Assembly: GCA_022843745.1 (NCBI GenBank)
Contig: JALHNB010000051.1
Location: 5,571-50,674 of the forward strand
Length of the DNA: 45,104 nucleotides
Direction: 5' to 3'
Origin: Anaerolineae bacterium
GTDB lineage: Bacteria; Chloroflexota; Anaerolineae; Aggregatilineales; Phototrophicaceae
Part shown: one piece after another, positions 1 to 6,431 of the stretch
Layout of the letters: each line of letters opens with the position of its first letter
Numbering within the stretch: the first letter of the stretch is position 1
The notes under the pieces: model-generated
Told to the model about the DNA's origin: nothing
Seen by the model: the letters and a program-made list of their open reading frames with translations, nothing else
Databases searched by the model: none
Translations under genes and position numbers: made by a program

Positions 1-378
1 CATTTCCAGGCGGAGCCGCTGTTGGGGCGATTCTTCATCCAATAGCTCGATCCCGCGTTCGGCAAGCTGGCGCAGTTCAGTGACCTGATGCATCCGCGCC
101 CGGAATGAACGATTCCACATATCGCTGCTGGCTTTGTAATAGTCACGCCGTTCGCCGGGGATGCTGACCTGCTCGACCAGATGAAGCGTCGTCAGCGTCC
201 GCAGCCCCACGCTGATTGAGCTTTTACTCGCGCCGATGATTTCGACCAGATCACCCATCGTCTGGTGCGGCGGGTCACAGATCAACAGCCAGCCGAGGAT
301 GCGACCTTCCATGCGCGTCAAACCGACTCGCTCGAAATACAAACCGACTTCTTCGATGAATTGTTGTTTTTTGTCCAT
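1..378 (-). CDS. GbsR/MarR-family transcriptional regulator (3' end cut by window)
   Basis: 126 codons are visible from ATG at 378 to the window edge, with no stop. The protein starts MDKKQQFIEEVGLYFERVGL and has a winged-helix DNA-binding region at about residues 20-85. The segment MEGRILGWLLICDPPHQTMG followed by a recognition helix (GASKSSISVGLRTL) is typical of the GbsR branch of MarR-like regulators. The part after residue 85 is helical and probably forms the dimer interface. It should act as a cytoplasmic dimeric repressor. A good promoter and a perfect inverted repeat lie just upstream (386-423), so autoregulation is likely. The ligand and the target genes are unknown; the upstream methyltransferase gene points the same way but ends 108 bases before this start. 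Confidence 0.85.
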   Translation of the reverse strand, partial: MDKKQQFIEEVGLYFERVGLTRMEGRILGWLLICDPPHQTMGDLVEIIGASKSSISVGLRTLTTLHLVEQVSIPGERRDYYKASSDMWNRSFRARMHQVTELRQLAERGIELLDEESPQQRLRLEM

Positions 379-385
379 GAGATTG

Positions 386-423
386 AGTATATATCGTTCG
401 CATTGTTCGGTCAATACCGAACA
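386..423 (-). promoter_or_regulatory. Promoter and operator of the GbsR/MarR-type gene
   Basis: On the minus strand TTGACC (414-409) is followed after exactly 17 bases by TATACT (91-86 of the 300s, i.e. 391-386), a near-consensus sigma-70 promoter 8 bases before the start codon at 378. A perfect inverted repeat with half-sites TGTTCGGT and ACCGAACA separated by four bases covers 404-423 and overlaps the -35 box. That is the expected position for repression by the regulator it precedes. The promoter and dyad are seen directly; the identity of the bound protein is inferred. Confidence 0.7.
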
Positions 424-486
424 CAGAGAACATAAAAACAGCGAAGGAGAGCCTTCGCCGAAAAAGGAGCGCCGTAAATTCTAGAC

Positions 487-1248
487 TTATCGCATCTCGC
501 AGACGTAAATCATCGCCGGGGAATCGGCTGTCAGCGCATCCAGCTTCCAACTGCCATAAAGTGTGTGAATCTTAAAGCCATTGTAGTGGAGCAAGGCCGC
601 CATCTCCTGCGGAAAAGTATAACGCAGCGCCGTGCGGATCATCTTTTCTGTGTGTTGACCATCCGGCTTTTCCGTCTTCATCCAACTGGTGTAGTGCTGG
701 ATTTGCGTGATGGGGTCGTAGTGCTGCTTTTCCGTAACCGCAAGCTGACCGCCATCGGCTGTGGTGTAGTGTTTCCCCTCTGGATGGTGAACTTCAAAAA
801 GATTTTGTGGCGAGGCGTTGCGCGTTTCGACGATAAAATAGCCGCCCGGTAGCAAATGTTCTCGAACGCAGGCGAACAGCGCTTCGTGATCCTGCCGCGT
901 CAGCAGGAATTGAAACGCATTCATCAGCATGAAAGCGAATGGGAACTGCTTGTGGAGATGGAAATCACGCGCGTCCGCCACCACCCACTCCACCTCGACG
1001 GATTTTGCCGCCGCCTTCTGCCGCGCCCAGCCGATCATTTCCGGCACGATGTCCACACCTGTGACTTCATAACCCTGCGCGGCGAGGCGGATCGCCATCC
1101 GTCCCGTTCCGCAGGCAATGTCCAGCAGCGGCCCGCCGAGCGCTTTCGCCCAGTGGTCGATCAGCGGAAAATCTTCGTCAAAGCTGTCACATTCCACATC
1201 GTAGGTCTGCGGGTCACGAAATTCTTCAAACGAATCGTAATCGATCAT
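487..1248 (-). CDS. Class I SAM-dependent methyltransferase
   Basis: 253 residues starting MIDYDSFEEFRDP. The SAM-binding motif I is LLDIACGTGRMAIRL near residues 45-60, followed by the acidic loop GVDIVPEMI that holds the SAM ribose, and a motif IV-like region VVADARDFHL. The fold is the ordinary Rossmann methyltransferase (Methyltransf_25/11 type) of small molecules; the substrate cannot be read from sequence. The frame is open further upstream, but ATG at 1248 is chosen because GGAGG lies about 9 bases before it and because this places the start 32 bases after the stop of the VOC gene, in a two-gene operon. The C-terminal half (YTSWMKTEKPDGQHTEK) may form the substrate lid. Confidence 0.85.
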   Translation of the reverse strand: MIDYDSFEEFRDPQTYDVECDSFDEDFPLIDHWAKALGGPLLDIACGTGRMAIRLAAQGYEVTGVDIVPEMIGWARQKAAAKSVEVEWVVADARDFHLHKQFPFAFMLMNAFQFLLTRQDHEALFACVREHLLPGGYFIVETRNASPQNLFEVHHPEGKHYTTADGGQLAVTEKQHYDPITQIQHYTSWMKTEKPDGQHTEKMIRTALRYTFPQEMAALLHYNGFKIHTLYGSWKLDALTADSPAMIYVCEMR

Positions 1249-1280
1249 CAACAACTGCCTCCATGCAAAATCGTGATTCT

Positions 1281-1679
1281 CTAGGACAAAGCCCCACCCG
1301 TAATCACGAGAATATTGCCGTCCGGGTCTTTGAACCACGCTGCGCCGCCACCGCCTTCTTTCAGCACACCCCGTTTATCCCAGGGCAGTTCAACCCCAGG
1401 AACTGTCCAGGTGTCGAACATGATGCCCCGCGCGATCAGCCCATCGACAACCGCATCAAAGTCGCTTCCCAGTTCAAATCCGGCGATGGTGTGTTCGCCA
1501 GATGACGCGGCCTGACGAGTATAAATCTGCAAGTAGGTTGCACCACTCACATAAAAAACAAAGCCCCTTGCTGCGTCCACTCGCAATACTTGCAGACCCA
1601 AAACACCCTCATAAAATTCTCGCGCACGGTCAAGATCGGTTACAGGAATCACCGCGCCGATTCTGGCATTGGTTAACAT
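1281..1679 (-). CDS. VOC-family (glyoxalase/bleomycin-resistance-like) protein
   Basis: 132 residues beginning MLTNARIGAVIPVTDLDRAREFYEGVL, the classic beta-alpha-beta-beta-beta opening of the vicinal oxygen chelate fold, and ending with FKDPDGNILVITGG, its usual second-module end. Such proteins bind a divalent metal and act as lyases, dioxygenases or antibiotic-sequestering proteins. The exact reaction is not predictable. A GTG at 1685 is in frame, but AGGAG sits 9 bases before the ATG at 1679, which I prefer. The methyltransferase gene follows 32 bases downstream and is probably co-transcribed. Confidence 0.85.
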   Translation of the reverse strand: MLTNARIGAVIPVTDLDRAREFYEGVLGLQVLRVDAARGFVFYVSGATYLQIYTRQAASSGEHTIAGFELGSDFDAVVDGLIARGIMFDTWTVPGVELPWDKRGVLKEGGGGAAWFKDPDGNILVITGGALS

Positions 1680-1764
1680 GAACACAATCTCCTTACCTCA
1701 TGTACGGATATTTAAAGTCTAGTGCGATCAGGGCCGTCACGCAACGATCAGGCGAGCGACAGCC

Positions 1765-2127
1765 TTACGAGCCGTCGTTATCGTCATCATCGTCGGCGAT
1801 GTGGAATTGGTGCAGGAAACGGTGGAGAAACGGCGCACCGAGAACGCCTGCTGATACGAGGAAAATCAGGCCGGAAAACAGCGCGTAAAACGAGGCGAAT
1901 AATTTACCGCCGTCGGTGTGCAGTTCGTTGACTGGCCCCATGCCGCCGAGGAGCATCGCGGAATTCAGAATCGCGTCGATCAGACTCAGGTTTTCAAAAT
2001 ACATATAGCCCGCGATGCCGATCAGCCACGAAACGCCGACCAACAGGAAAGCGGCGGCGGCAAAACGTCCCATCCGGCGTATAAACTCGCGCCTGGGAAG
2101 CAGTGGTTCGCGGTGATGCTCAAACAT
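1765..2127 (-). CDS. Small two-helix membrane protein related to the K+-channel pore fold
   Basis: 120 residues. A basic N-terminus (PLLPRREFIRRMGR) leads into TM1 (about 22-42), a re-entrant-like helix (LSLIDAILNSAMLLGGMGPV, about 47-66) and TM2, which begins GGKLFASFYALFSGL and runs to about residue 97. The tail is acidic (DDDDDND). The order TM1, pore helix, short loop, TM2 and the GKLFAxFYALF entry to TM2 match two-TM (Ion_trans_2) channels, but the selectivity filter TVGYGD is replaced by LLGGMGP. I believe close relatives with the same LLGGMGPV motif occur in several bacterial groups as unnamed proteins. The ATG at 2136 overlaps its own AGGAG, so the ATG at 2127 (spacing about 9) is chosen. 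Ion transport is not established. Confidence 0.75.
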   Translation of the reverse strand: MFEHHREPLLPRREFIRRMGRFAAAAFLLVGVSWLIGIAGYMYFENLSLIDAILNSAMLLGGMGPVNELHTDGGKLFASFYALFSGLIFLVSAGVLGAPFLHRFLHQFHIADDDDDNDGS

Positions 2128-2188
2128 AGCGCTCATCTCCTGAATAGGCGTGAGATTAGCGGATAGAGCGCTATTTTGGCAAATTGTA

Positions 2189-2911
2189 TCAGTCGTTGAG
2201 CGCGTTGGTGAGCGACGTAATCACATAGGGATTGCCGTTCGCATCGGTCAGATTCAAGATGGATTCCAGGTTCGCGTCCAGCCAATCCATATGATCCGGG
2301 AACGGCAGCAACGACATGATCGTACCACCATCATAGGTGTCGTGGAAAACGCCCGCCATATAATCCATGCTCGGTGTCGGCCCAAGAATATTCACGCGCA
2401 CACCCTGAACGCCGTAGAGCGCGTTCGCCTGTTCCAACCAGTCGAACCAGGGATGTTCCCAATACCAGCAGGCGGGCTTGGCATACTTGATGACATAATT
2501 CGGATCATCCAGAATCACGCGCAGTTCGTCGCGGTAAAGCAAAAAATCTTCCATAAATTCTTCGGCGGTGAAGCCATGTTCGTGATAGCGGGTGAAGTAG
2601 CCGATCTCATGTCCGGCAGCCACAATATCACGCCACAACTGCGGGTCTTGCTTGCGCATGTAACCCGTGTGCGGGAAAAATGTCGCCTTAATGCCCTTTG
2701 ATTCGAACAACTCGAACCAGTAGCGAATATTGGCCTCATAAACATTGTCGTCCACCATCATCACGATGTTGTTGGCAAGCGCCGGATCGTTGCCATAGAT
2801 GATGTTGGGGTGGCGGTTGTGGTAATCGTAGTCTTCCTGCGCCAGCGCGGGAACGATCAGCAAAACCAGCGAGGCGATCACCAGCGCGAATCCCGAAATA
2901 ACGTGTTTCAT
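2189..2911 (-). CDS. Secreted CE4/NodB deacetylase-like protein lacking catalytic residues
   Basis: 240 residues with a signal peptide (MKHVISGFALVIASLVLLIV, cleavage probably after ALA near residue 24) and a NodB-fold body. Compared with active CE4 enzymes the metal and catalytic motifs are eroded. MMVDDN stands where TFDDG is expected. GYFTRYHEHG replaces GxHTxxH, so the first zinc histidine is Phe. KPACWY replaces RPP, and the C-terminal LHAG is LLPF. It is a tandem paralogue of the next gene upstream, which keeps these motifs but is frameshifted. It is either a sugar-binding pseudoenzyme or decaying. AGGAGGAG lies about 7 bases before the ATG, so translation is expected. Confidence is high for the family and low for function. 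Confidence 0.8.
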   Translation of the reverse strand: MKHVISGFALVIASLVLLIVPALAQEDYDYHNRHPNIIYGNDPALANNIVMMVDDNVYEANIRYWFELFESKGIKATFFPHTGYMRKQDPQLWRDIVAAGHEIGYFTRYHEHGFTAEEFMEDFLLYRDELRVILDDPNYVIKYAKPACWYWEHPWFDWLEQANALYGVQGVRVNILGPTPSMDYMAGVFHDTYDGGTIMSLLPFPDHMDWLDANLESILNLTDANGNPYVITSLTNALND

Positions 2912-2970
2912 CGAAATTCTCCTCCTGAGTAGTCACATAAATGAATTGGTCATGCAATACGCGAGAACAG

Positions 2971-3656
2971 TTAGTCGTCCCATGCGCGGGACAAGCTGGT
3001 GAGGCGATACGGGTTCGATTGCTCGTCCAGCATCCACATCAGCGCGGCTAGATGATTTTCGACCCACTTCACATCGTTTTGACCTGCGTGCAGCAGGATG
3101 ATGCTCCCGCCGCGATCACGACTTTTGACCACCGCCTCAATATAGGTCATATCATCGGTCACCGAGGTCACGTTCCAGCAGACGGTGATGAGATTGTTCG
3201 CACTCGCCCAGGCCATCCAGTTATCATTCCATAAGCCGTTGGGTGGGCGAACATAGCGGATGGCGTAAGACGGGTCGTTCAAGGCGACACGAATTTCGTC
3301 CTGGAATGCGGCGAAATCGGTTGCAAGTTCCTCCGGTGTCATCCCCGACGTATGCCTGCGCGTGTGATAGCCAATCTCCGACCCCGCCGCTACGATCTCC
3401 TGCCAAAGCTGCGGGTCTTGCTGGATCAGATAGCGGGTATTGGGGAAAAACGTCGCCGTCACGCCCTGCCCTTCAGCAGATCAAAAATCGCGCGGACGTT
3501 TTCCTCAATCGAGGCATCATCAATCGTGAGGATGATATTGTTGGCGAACTGTGGCTCATTGCCGTGAAGCGTCAGCGAATCATCAACCGCAAGAGCAAAA
3601 GTAATATTAAGTTGCAGCGCAAAGATAATAAATAGGAAGGACATTTTGAATCGCAT
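2971..3656 (-). pseudogene. Secreted CE4/NodB polysaccharide deacetylase, one-base frameshift
   Basis: Two overlapping frames make one CE4 protein. The first part (3656-3459) has a signal peptide, MSFLFIIFALQLNITFALAV, and motif 1 as LTIDDAS, and ends LLKGRA-stop. The second part (to 2971) continues TATFFPNTRYLIQQDPQ. Adding one base in the run AAGGGCAGGGCG near 3470 gives LLKG(Q)GVTATFF, which matches the downstream paralogue's KGIKATFF. All active-site motifs are present: IDD, GYHTRRH for metal binding, RPPNG and LLHAG. The product should de-N-acetylate a cell-wall or extracellular glycan outside the membrane. The break may be a real mutation or a sequencing/assembly error. No slippery heptamer suggests programmed shifting. 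Confidence 0.8.
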
Positions 3657-3850
3657 GGTAATCCTGCTTGCTAGTGTGCGGTTGTTAGAGCAAATATAGT
3701 GTTTCTTTATGAGTTTATAAACAACTACACCCTAACGCCTGCCCTTTGCCTATCCTATGCACACCCTATGCTCACCCGCCTGTAATGGAAGGCAGCATTA
3801 GCCAGCTGACGCTATAATCCCCCGAAAACAAATTCACTTTAAGGACAATC

Positions 3851-5017
3851 ATGAAAATTATTGACGTTCGCGCGGTGCGGCTGCCCCTTCCCCAAGCGCA
3901 GATGAAAACCCCGCCCCGGCGCAAATCATGGGGCGAGACGGATGAAGTCGCCAACCCAATGTCGCGCTTCCCACACGTCAAGGCGCATCGAAGTCTGTGG
4001 CTGCCGAAAACGTGGGATCGCGTCTGGTGCAAAGTCACGCTGGAAGATGGCACGTGGGGATTGGGTTCGACCTACCATGGTCGTCCCGTCGCCGCTGTGA
4101 TTGACGATCACCTCGCGCCGAATCTCATCGGTCAGGACGGCCTCGCGCATGAACGCCTCTCCGACATGATGTTCCGCATGACCAAGCCCTATGGATCGAC
4201 AGGACTCGCCTCCTATGCCATCAGCGCCATTGATCTCGCGCTGTGGGACGCGAAAGGCAAGCTGCTCGGTCAGCCGGTCTATAACCTTATCGGCGGCGCA
4301 CACAAGGATCGCATGTTTTGCTACGTCACGGGCAACGACGTGGACTGGTATCAGGAGCTAAATTTCACGGCGTTCAAGCTGGCCTGTCCCTATGGCCCGG
4401 CGGACGGGTTGGACGGACTCGACAAGAATGAGGCGTTTATCGCCCGCGTGCGCGAACAGGTTGGCGACAAATGCGAAATTATGCTCGACTGCTGGATGGC
4501 CTTTGACGTGGAATATGCGGTGCGTTTAGCCGAACGCCTGCGCCCGTATCGCCTTAAGTGGATGGAAGAATGTCTGATTCCCGAAGATTTTGACGCGCAT
4601 GTTGAACTACGCCAGCGCGTCCCCTGGCAAACGCTGGCAACAGGTGAACACTGGTACACGCATGTCCCCTTTCAGACGGCGCTGCGGCATGGCGTAGTCG
4701 ATATTTTGCAGCCGGATATTGAGTGGGTCGGCGGTCTTACCACCTGCCTGAAGATCGCGCATCTGGCGGAGGCGGCGGGCAAGAGCGTGATTCTGCATGG
4801 CGGCGGCCTCACCCCGTTTGGGCAGCATTTCAGCTATGCCATGCCGAGCGTCCCCTGGCTGGAATATTTTGTCGGGACGCCGCCGGGTGTGCCGCTGACC
4901 GAGGGCGCGATGCTGCCGGGTGTGCCTTCCGCGCAGGATAGCTGGCTCGTGCCGAGTGATTCGCCCGGCTTCGGATGGGAGATTCCCGAAAGCGCGTTGT
5001 CGCCCTATTTTGCGTGA
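3851..5017 (+). CDS. Enolase-superfamily dehydratase, L-rhamnonate dehydratase-like
   Basis: 388 residues. The N-terminal capping domain (1-130) is followed by the modified TIM barrel of the mandelate racemase/muconate lactonizing group. Visible landmarks are SAIDLALWDAKGKLLGQPVY, then LDCWMAFDVEYA (first metal Asp), KWMEECL (second metal ligand), ATGEHW (third metal Glu), DILQPDIEWVGGLTT and HGGGLTPFGQHF (catalytic His region). These line up well with E. coli RhmD (LDCWMSQDVNYA, KWIEECL, SGEHH). The likely reaction is dehydration of a 6-deoxy sugar acid to a 2-keto-3-deoxy acid in rhamnose or fucose catabolism; the exact epimer is uncertain. AAGGA precedes the ATG, and TATAAT at 3813-3818 may be the -10 box, although no good -35 is visible. 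No other rhamnose-pathway gene adjoins it. Confidence 0.85.
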   Translation: MKIIDVRAVRLPLPQAQMKTPPRRKSWGETDEVANPMSRFPHVKAHRSLWLPKTWDRVWCKVTLEDGTWGLGSTYHGRPVAAVIDDHLAPNLIGQDGLAHERLSDMMFRMTKPYGSTGLASYAISAIDLALWDAKGKLLGQPVYNLIGGAHKDRMFCYVTGNDVDWYQELNFTAFKLACPYGPADGLDGLDKNEAFIARVREQVGDKCEIMLDCWMAFDVEYAVRLAERLRPYRLKWMEECLIPEDFDAHVELRQRVPWQTLATGEHWYTHVPFQTALRHGVVDILQPDIEWVGGLTTCLKIAHLAEAAGKSVILHGGGLTPFGQHFSYAMPSVPWLEYFVGTPPGVPLTEGAMLPGVPSAQDSWLVPSDSPGFGWEIPESALSPYFA

Positions 5018-5055
5018 ATGAACGTTCACCACAAGAGATTCTAGCGGAAGCAAAA

Positions 5056-5388
5056 ATGAAACCACCGATCTTTGTCTACTTAGATGGTACATTGGACGTT
5101 TTCTCTACAAAGGAAAAAGCTGAAGCCTATAACGAGGCGCAAACGATTGCCGAATATAAAGCCGTCGCGTATGACAGTGAAGGGTTAATTCTCGAAGTTT
5201 CGATTGCACATGATAGCTTTGTAACAATCAATCCAGTTATTCCACCTGTAAAAAAACCTGAAGAATTGCGCGAACTCATTCAAAGCTCTCTAAAACTTTG
5301 GAAGCGGAATAGACCATCTGACGAATGGATTAAGCAGGCACCTTTGCATGAGCTTGTCGCTAAAACGTTAGAATTTAAAACGCAGTAG
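5056..5388 (+). CDS. Small hypothetical protein
   Basis: 110 residues, MKPPIFVYLDGTLDVFSTKE onward, mixed alpha/beta with no signal or membrane segment and no family that I recognise. The frame is open back to 4975, but that part overlaps the dehydratase gene; the ATG at 5056 behind GCGGAAG is a better start. The gene is clearly more AT-rich than the dehydratase before it, which suggests later acquisition. The beginning (strand, turn, then FSTKEKAEAYN helix) resembles small immunity or stress proteins only in a general way, so no function is proposed. Confidence 0.6.
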   Translation: MKPPIFVYLDGTLDVFSTKEKAEAYNEAQTIAEYKAVAYDSEGLILEVSIAHDSFVTINPVIPPVKKPEELRELIQSSLKLWKRNRPSDEWIKQAPLHELVAKTLEFKTQ

Positions 5389-5403
5389 CCTCCTCACCCC
5401 TAC

Positions 5404-5440
5404 CGCCTTATCGAAGCACGCTTTCATCAGGCCGCGCTGG
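5404..5440 (-). pseudogene. Relic copy of the helicase gene 3' end
   Basis: The 37 bases here match 6441-6477, the last codons of the NERD-UvrD helicase, at 33 positions, including 22 identical bases in a row. Read on the minus strand the relic gives TQRGLMKACFDKA, against IQRGLMKARFDKA in the intact gene, so coding similarity is kept. The terminal WG-stop is lost. The esterase gene lies exactly between the two copies. Confidence 0.65.
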
Positions 5441-5451
5441 GTCGCGAACGC

Positions 5452-6300
5452 CTACTTCCTGAGCGCGTGTTTCAAGCCCCACTGGATACCCGGCGCGGCG
5501 ACTTCGCAATGATTCTGATCGGCGAAAACCTGTTTGACCAGCGAAAACCCTTCGTAGTTGCGGCCTTGCAGAACAGCTGCCAAACGGAGAGTATCGGTCA
5601 TCGTCGTGTCGTTGATGTCTTCTTCAAGCTCGCCCACATACAGGTAAACTTTGGCAGGGAGTGACGTGTGTGCCTTCGCAAATGCCTCCTCACGCTGAAA
5701 TGTGAAGCGGTTGCCATACCTTAGAGTCGGGCTGCCGAGGATCAAGGCGCTGAACAGGTCAGGCGCTTCAAACATCGCGAAAAGGCCGAACAAAGCGCCA
5801 TACGAATGTCCCACCAGAATGCGCCGCGATGGATCAGCGCGATAATCCTTCTCGACAAGCGGGATGAGTTCATTTTGCATAAACTTGAGAAAATTGCCGG
5901 AATCGCCGGATGGTGTGGGACGTTTGTGCCGCGCCTCCATCGACTTTTCTTCCGCTTCATCACGAACAGGTGTCAGATCGGCGTTGCGCCGCGTAAACGA
6001 CTCGCGGAAGGATTCAATCGAATTTTGACCTTCAGGATAGCCGATACCGACCACAATCGCGTCGCTTGTGCTGCCGCACCATGACATCGGGCGAATAATT
6101 TCCGTGACCATGCCGGAATACCAATTGCCGTCCAGCACATAGACGACAGGCCATTTGTCGGGCGTATCGTTGAATGGCCAATCTTCGCCGGGAGCGCTGG
6201 AATAGCCCAGCGGCAGACTCACCGTGATGCGATATTCCCGGCCTGTATGTTGAGAATCCATCATGTGCAGTTCGCTGTTGAGTACGGTTACGGCGACCAT
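5452..6300 (-). CDS. Putative esterase (IroE/esterase D-like alpha/beta hydrolase)
   Basis: 282 residues of the PF00756-type esterase family. The central strand YVLDGNWY (about 55-61) is followed by the nucleophile elbow VGHSYG with Ser near residue 166. An acidic residue follows in the YVGELEED region, and the C-terminal catalytic histidine is in QNHCEV near residue 265. Relatives hydrolyse trilactone siderophores or small esters; the substrate is not set by the sequence. No signal peptide is seen, so it is cytoplasmic. The frame extends 47 codons further upstream, but the extension crosses a palindromic repeat and AGGAG precedes the ATG at 6300, which fixes the start. It sits between two copies of the helicase 3' end (5404-5440 and 6441-6477). 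Confidence 0.85.
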   Translation of the reverse strand: MVAVTVLNSELHMMDSQHTGREYRITVSLPLGYSSAPGEDWPFNDTPDKWPVVYVLDGNWYSGMVTEIIRPMSWCGSTSDAIVVGIGYPEGQNSIESFRESFTRRNADLTPVRDEAEEKSMEARHKRPTPSGDSGNFLKFMQNELIPLVEKDYRADPSRRILVGHSYGALFGLFAMFEAPDLFSALILGSPTLRYGNRFTFQREEAFAKAHTSLPAKVYLYVGELEEDINDTTMTDTLRLAAVLQGRNYEGFSLVKQVFADQNHCEVAAPGIQWGLKHALRK

Positions 6301-6330
6301 TGTATTCTCCTCAGATTGGATATTTAAGAA

Positions 6331-6355
6331 GGGCGCACGGCTATACGCCCCTACA
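6331..6355. repeat. Dispersed palindrome, family A
   Basis: GGGCGCACGGCTATACGCCC followed by CTACA forms a hairpin. It belongs to a family seen eight times in the window, with half-site GTAGGGGCGCA and its complement. Here it lies between the helicase stop and the esterase start, both on the minus strand. Confidence 0.7.
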
Positions 6356-6431
6356 GAAAACATTGATGTCGTACATGAGCTTAAATCTTCGCATTGCGCT
6401 GACTGGCTGAGGCGCTGACTCGCTGACCAGC

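Noticed and set aside
2971-3656. Programmed ribosomal frameshift or selenocysteine UGA in the CE4 gene
   Set aside because: No slippery heptamer or downstream structure is evident, and the TGA is only met in the wrong frame; a one-base loss explains it better.
2189-5017. CE4 pair and RhmD-like gene as one sugar-degrading operon
   Set aside because: They are on opposite strands with about 190 bases between their starts and separate start signals; any functional link is only thematic.
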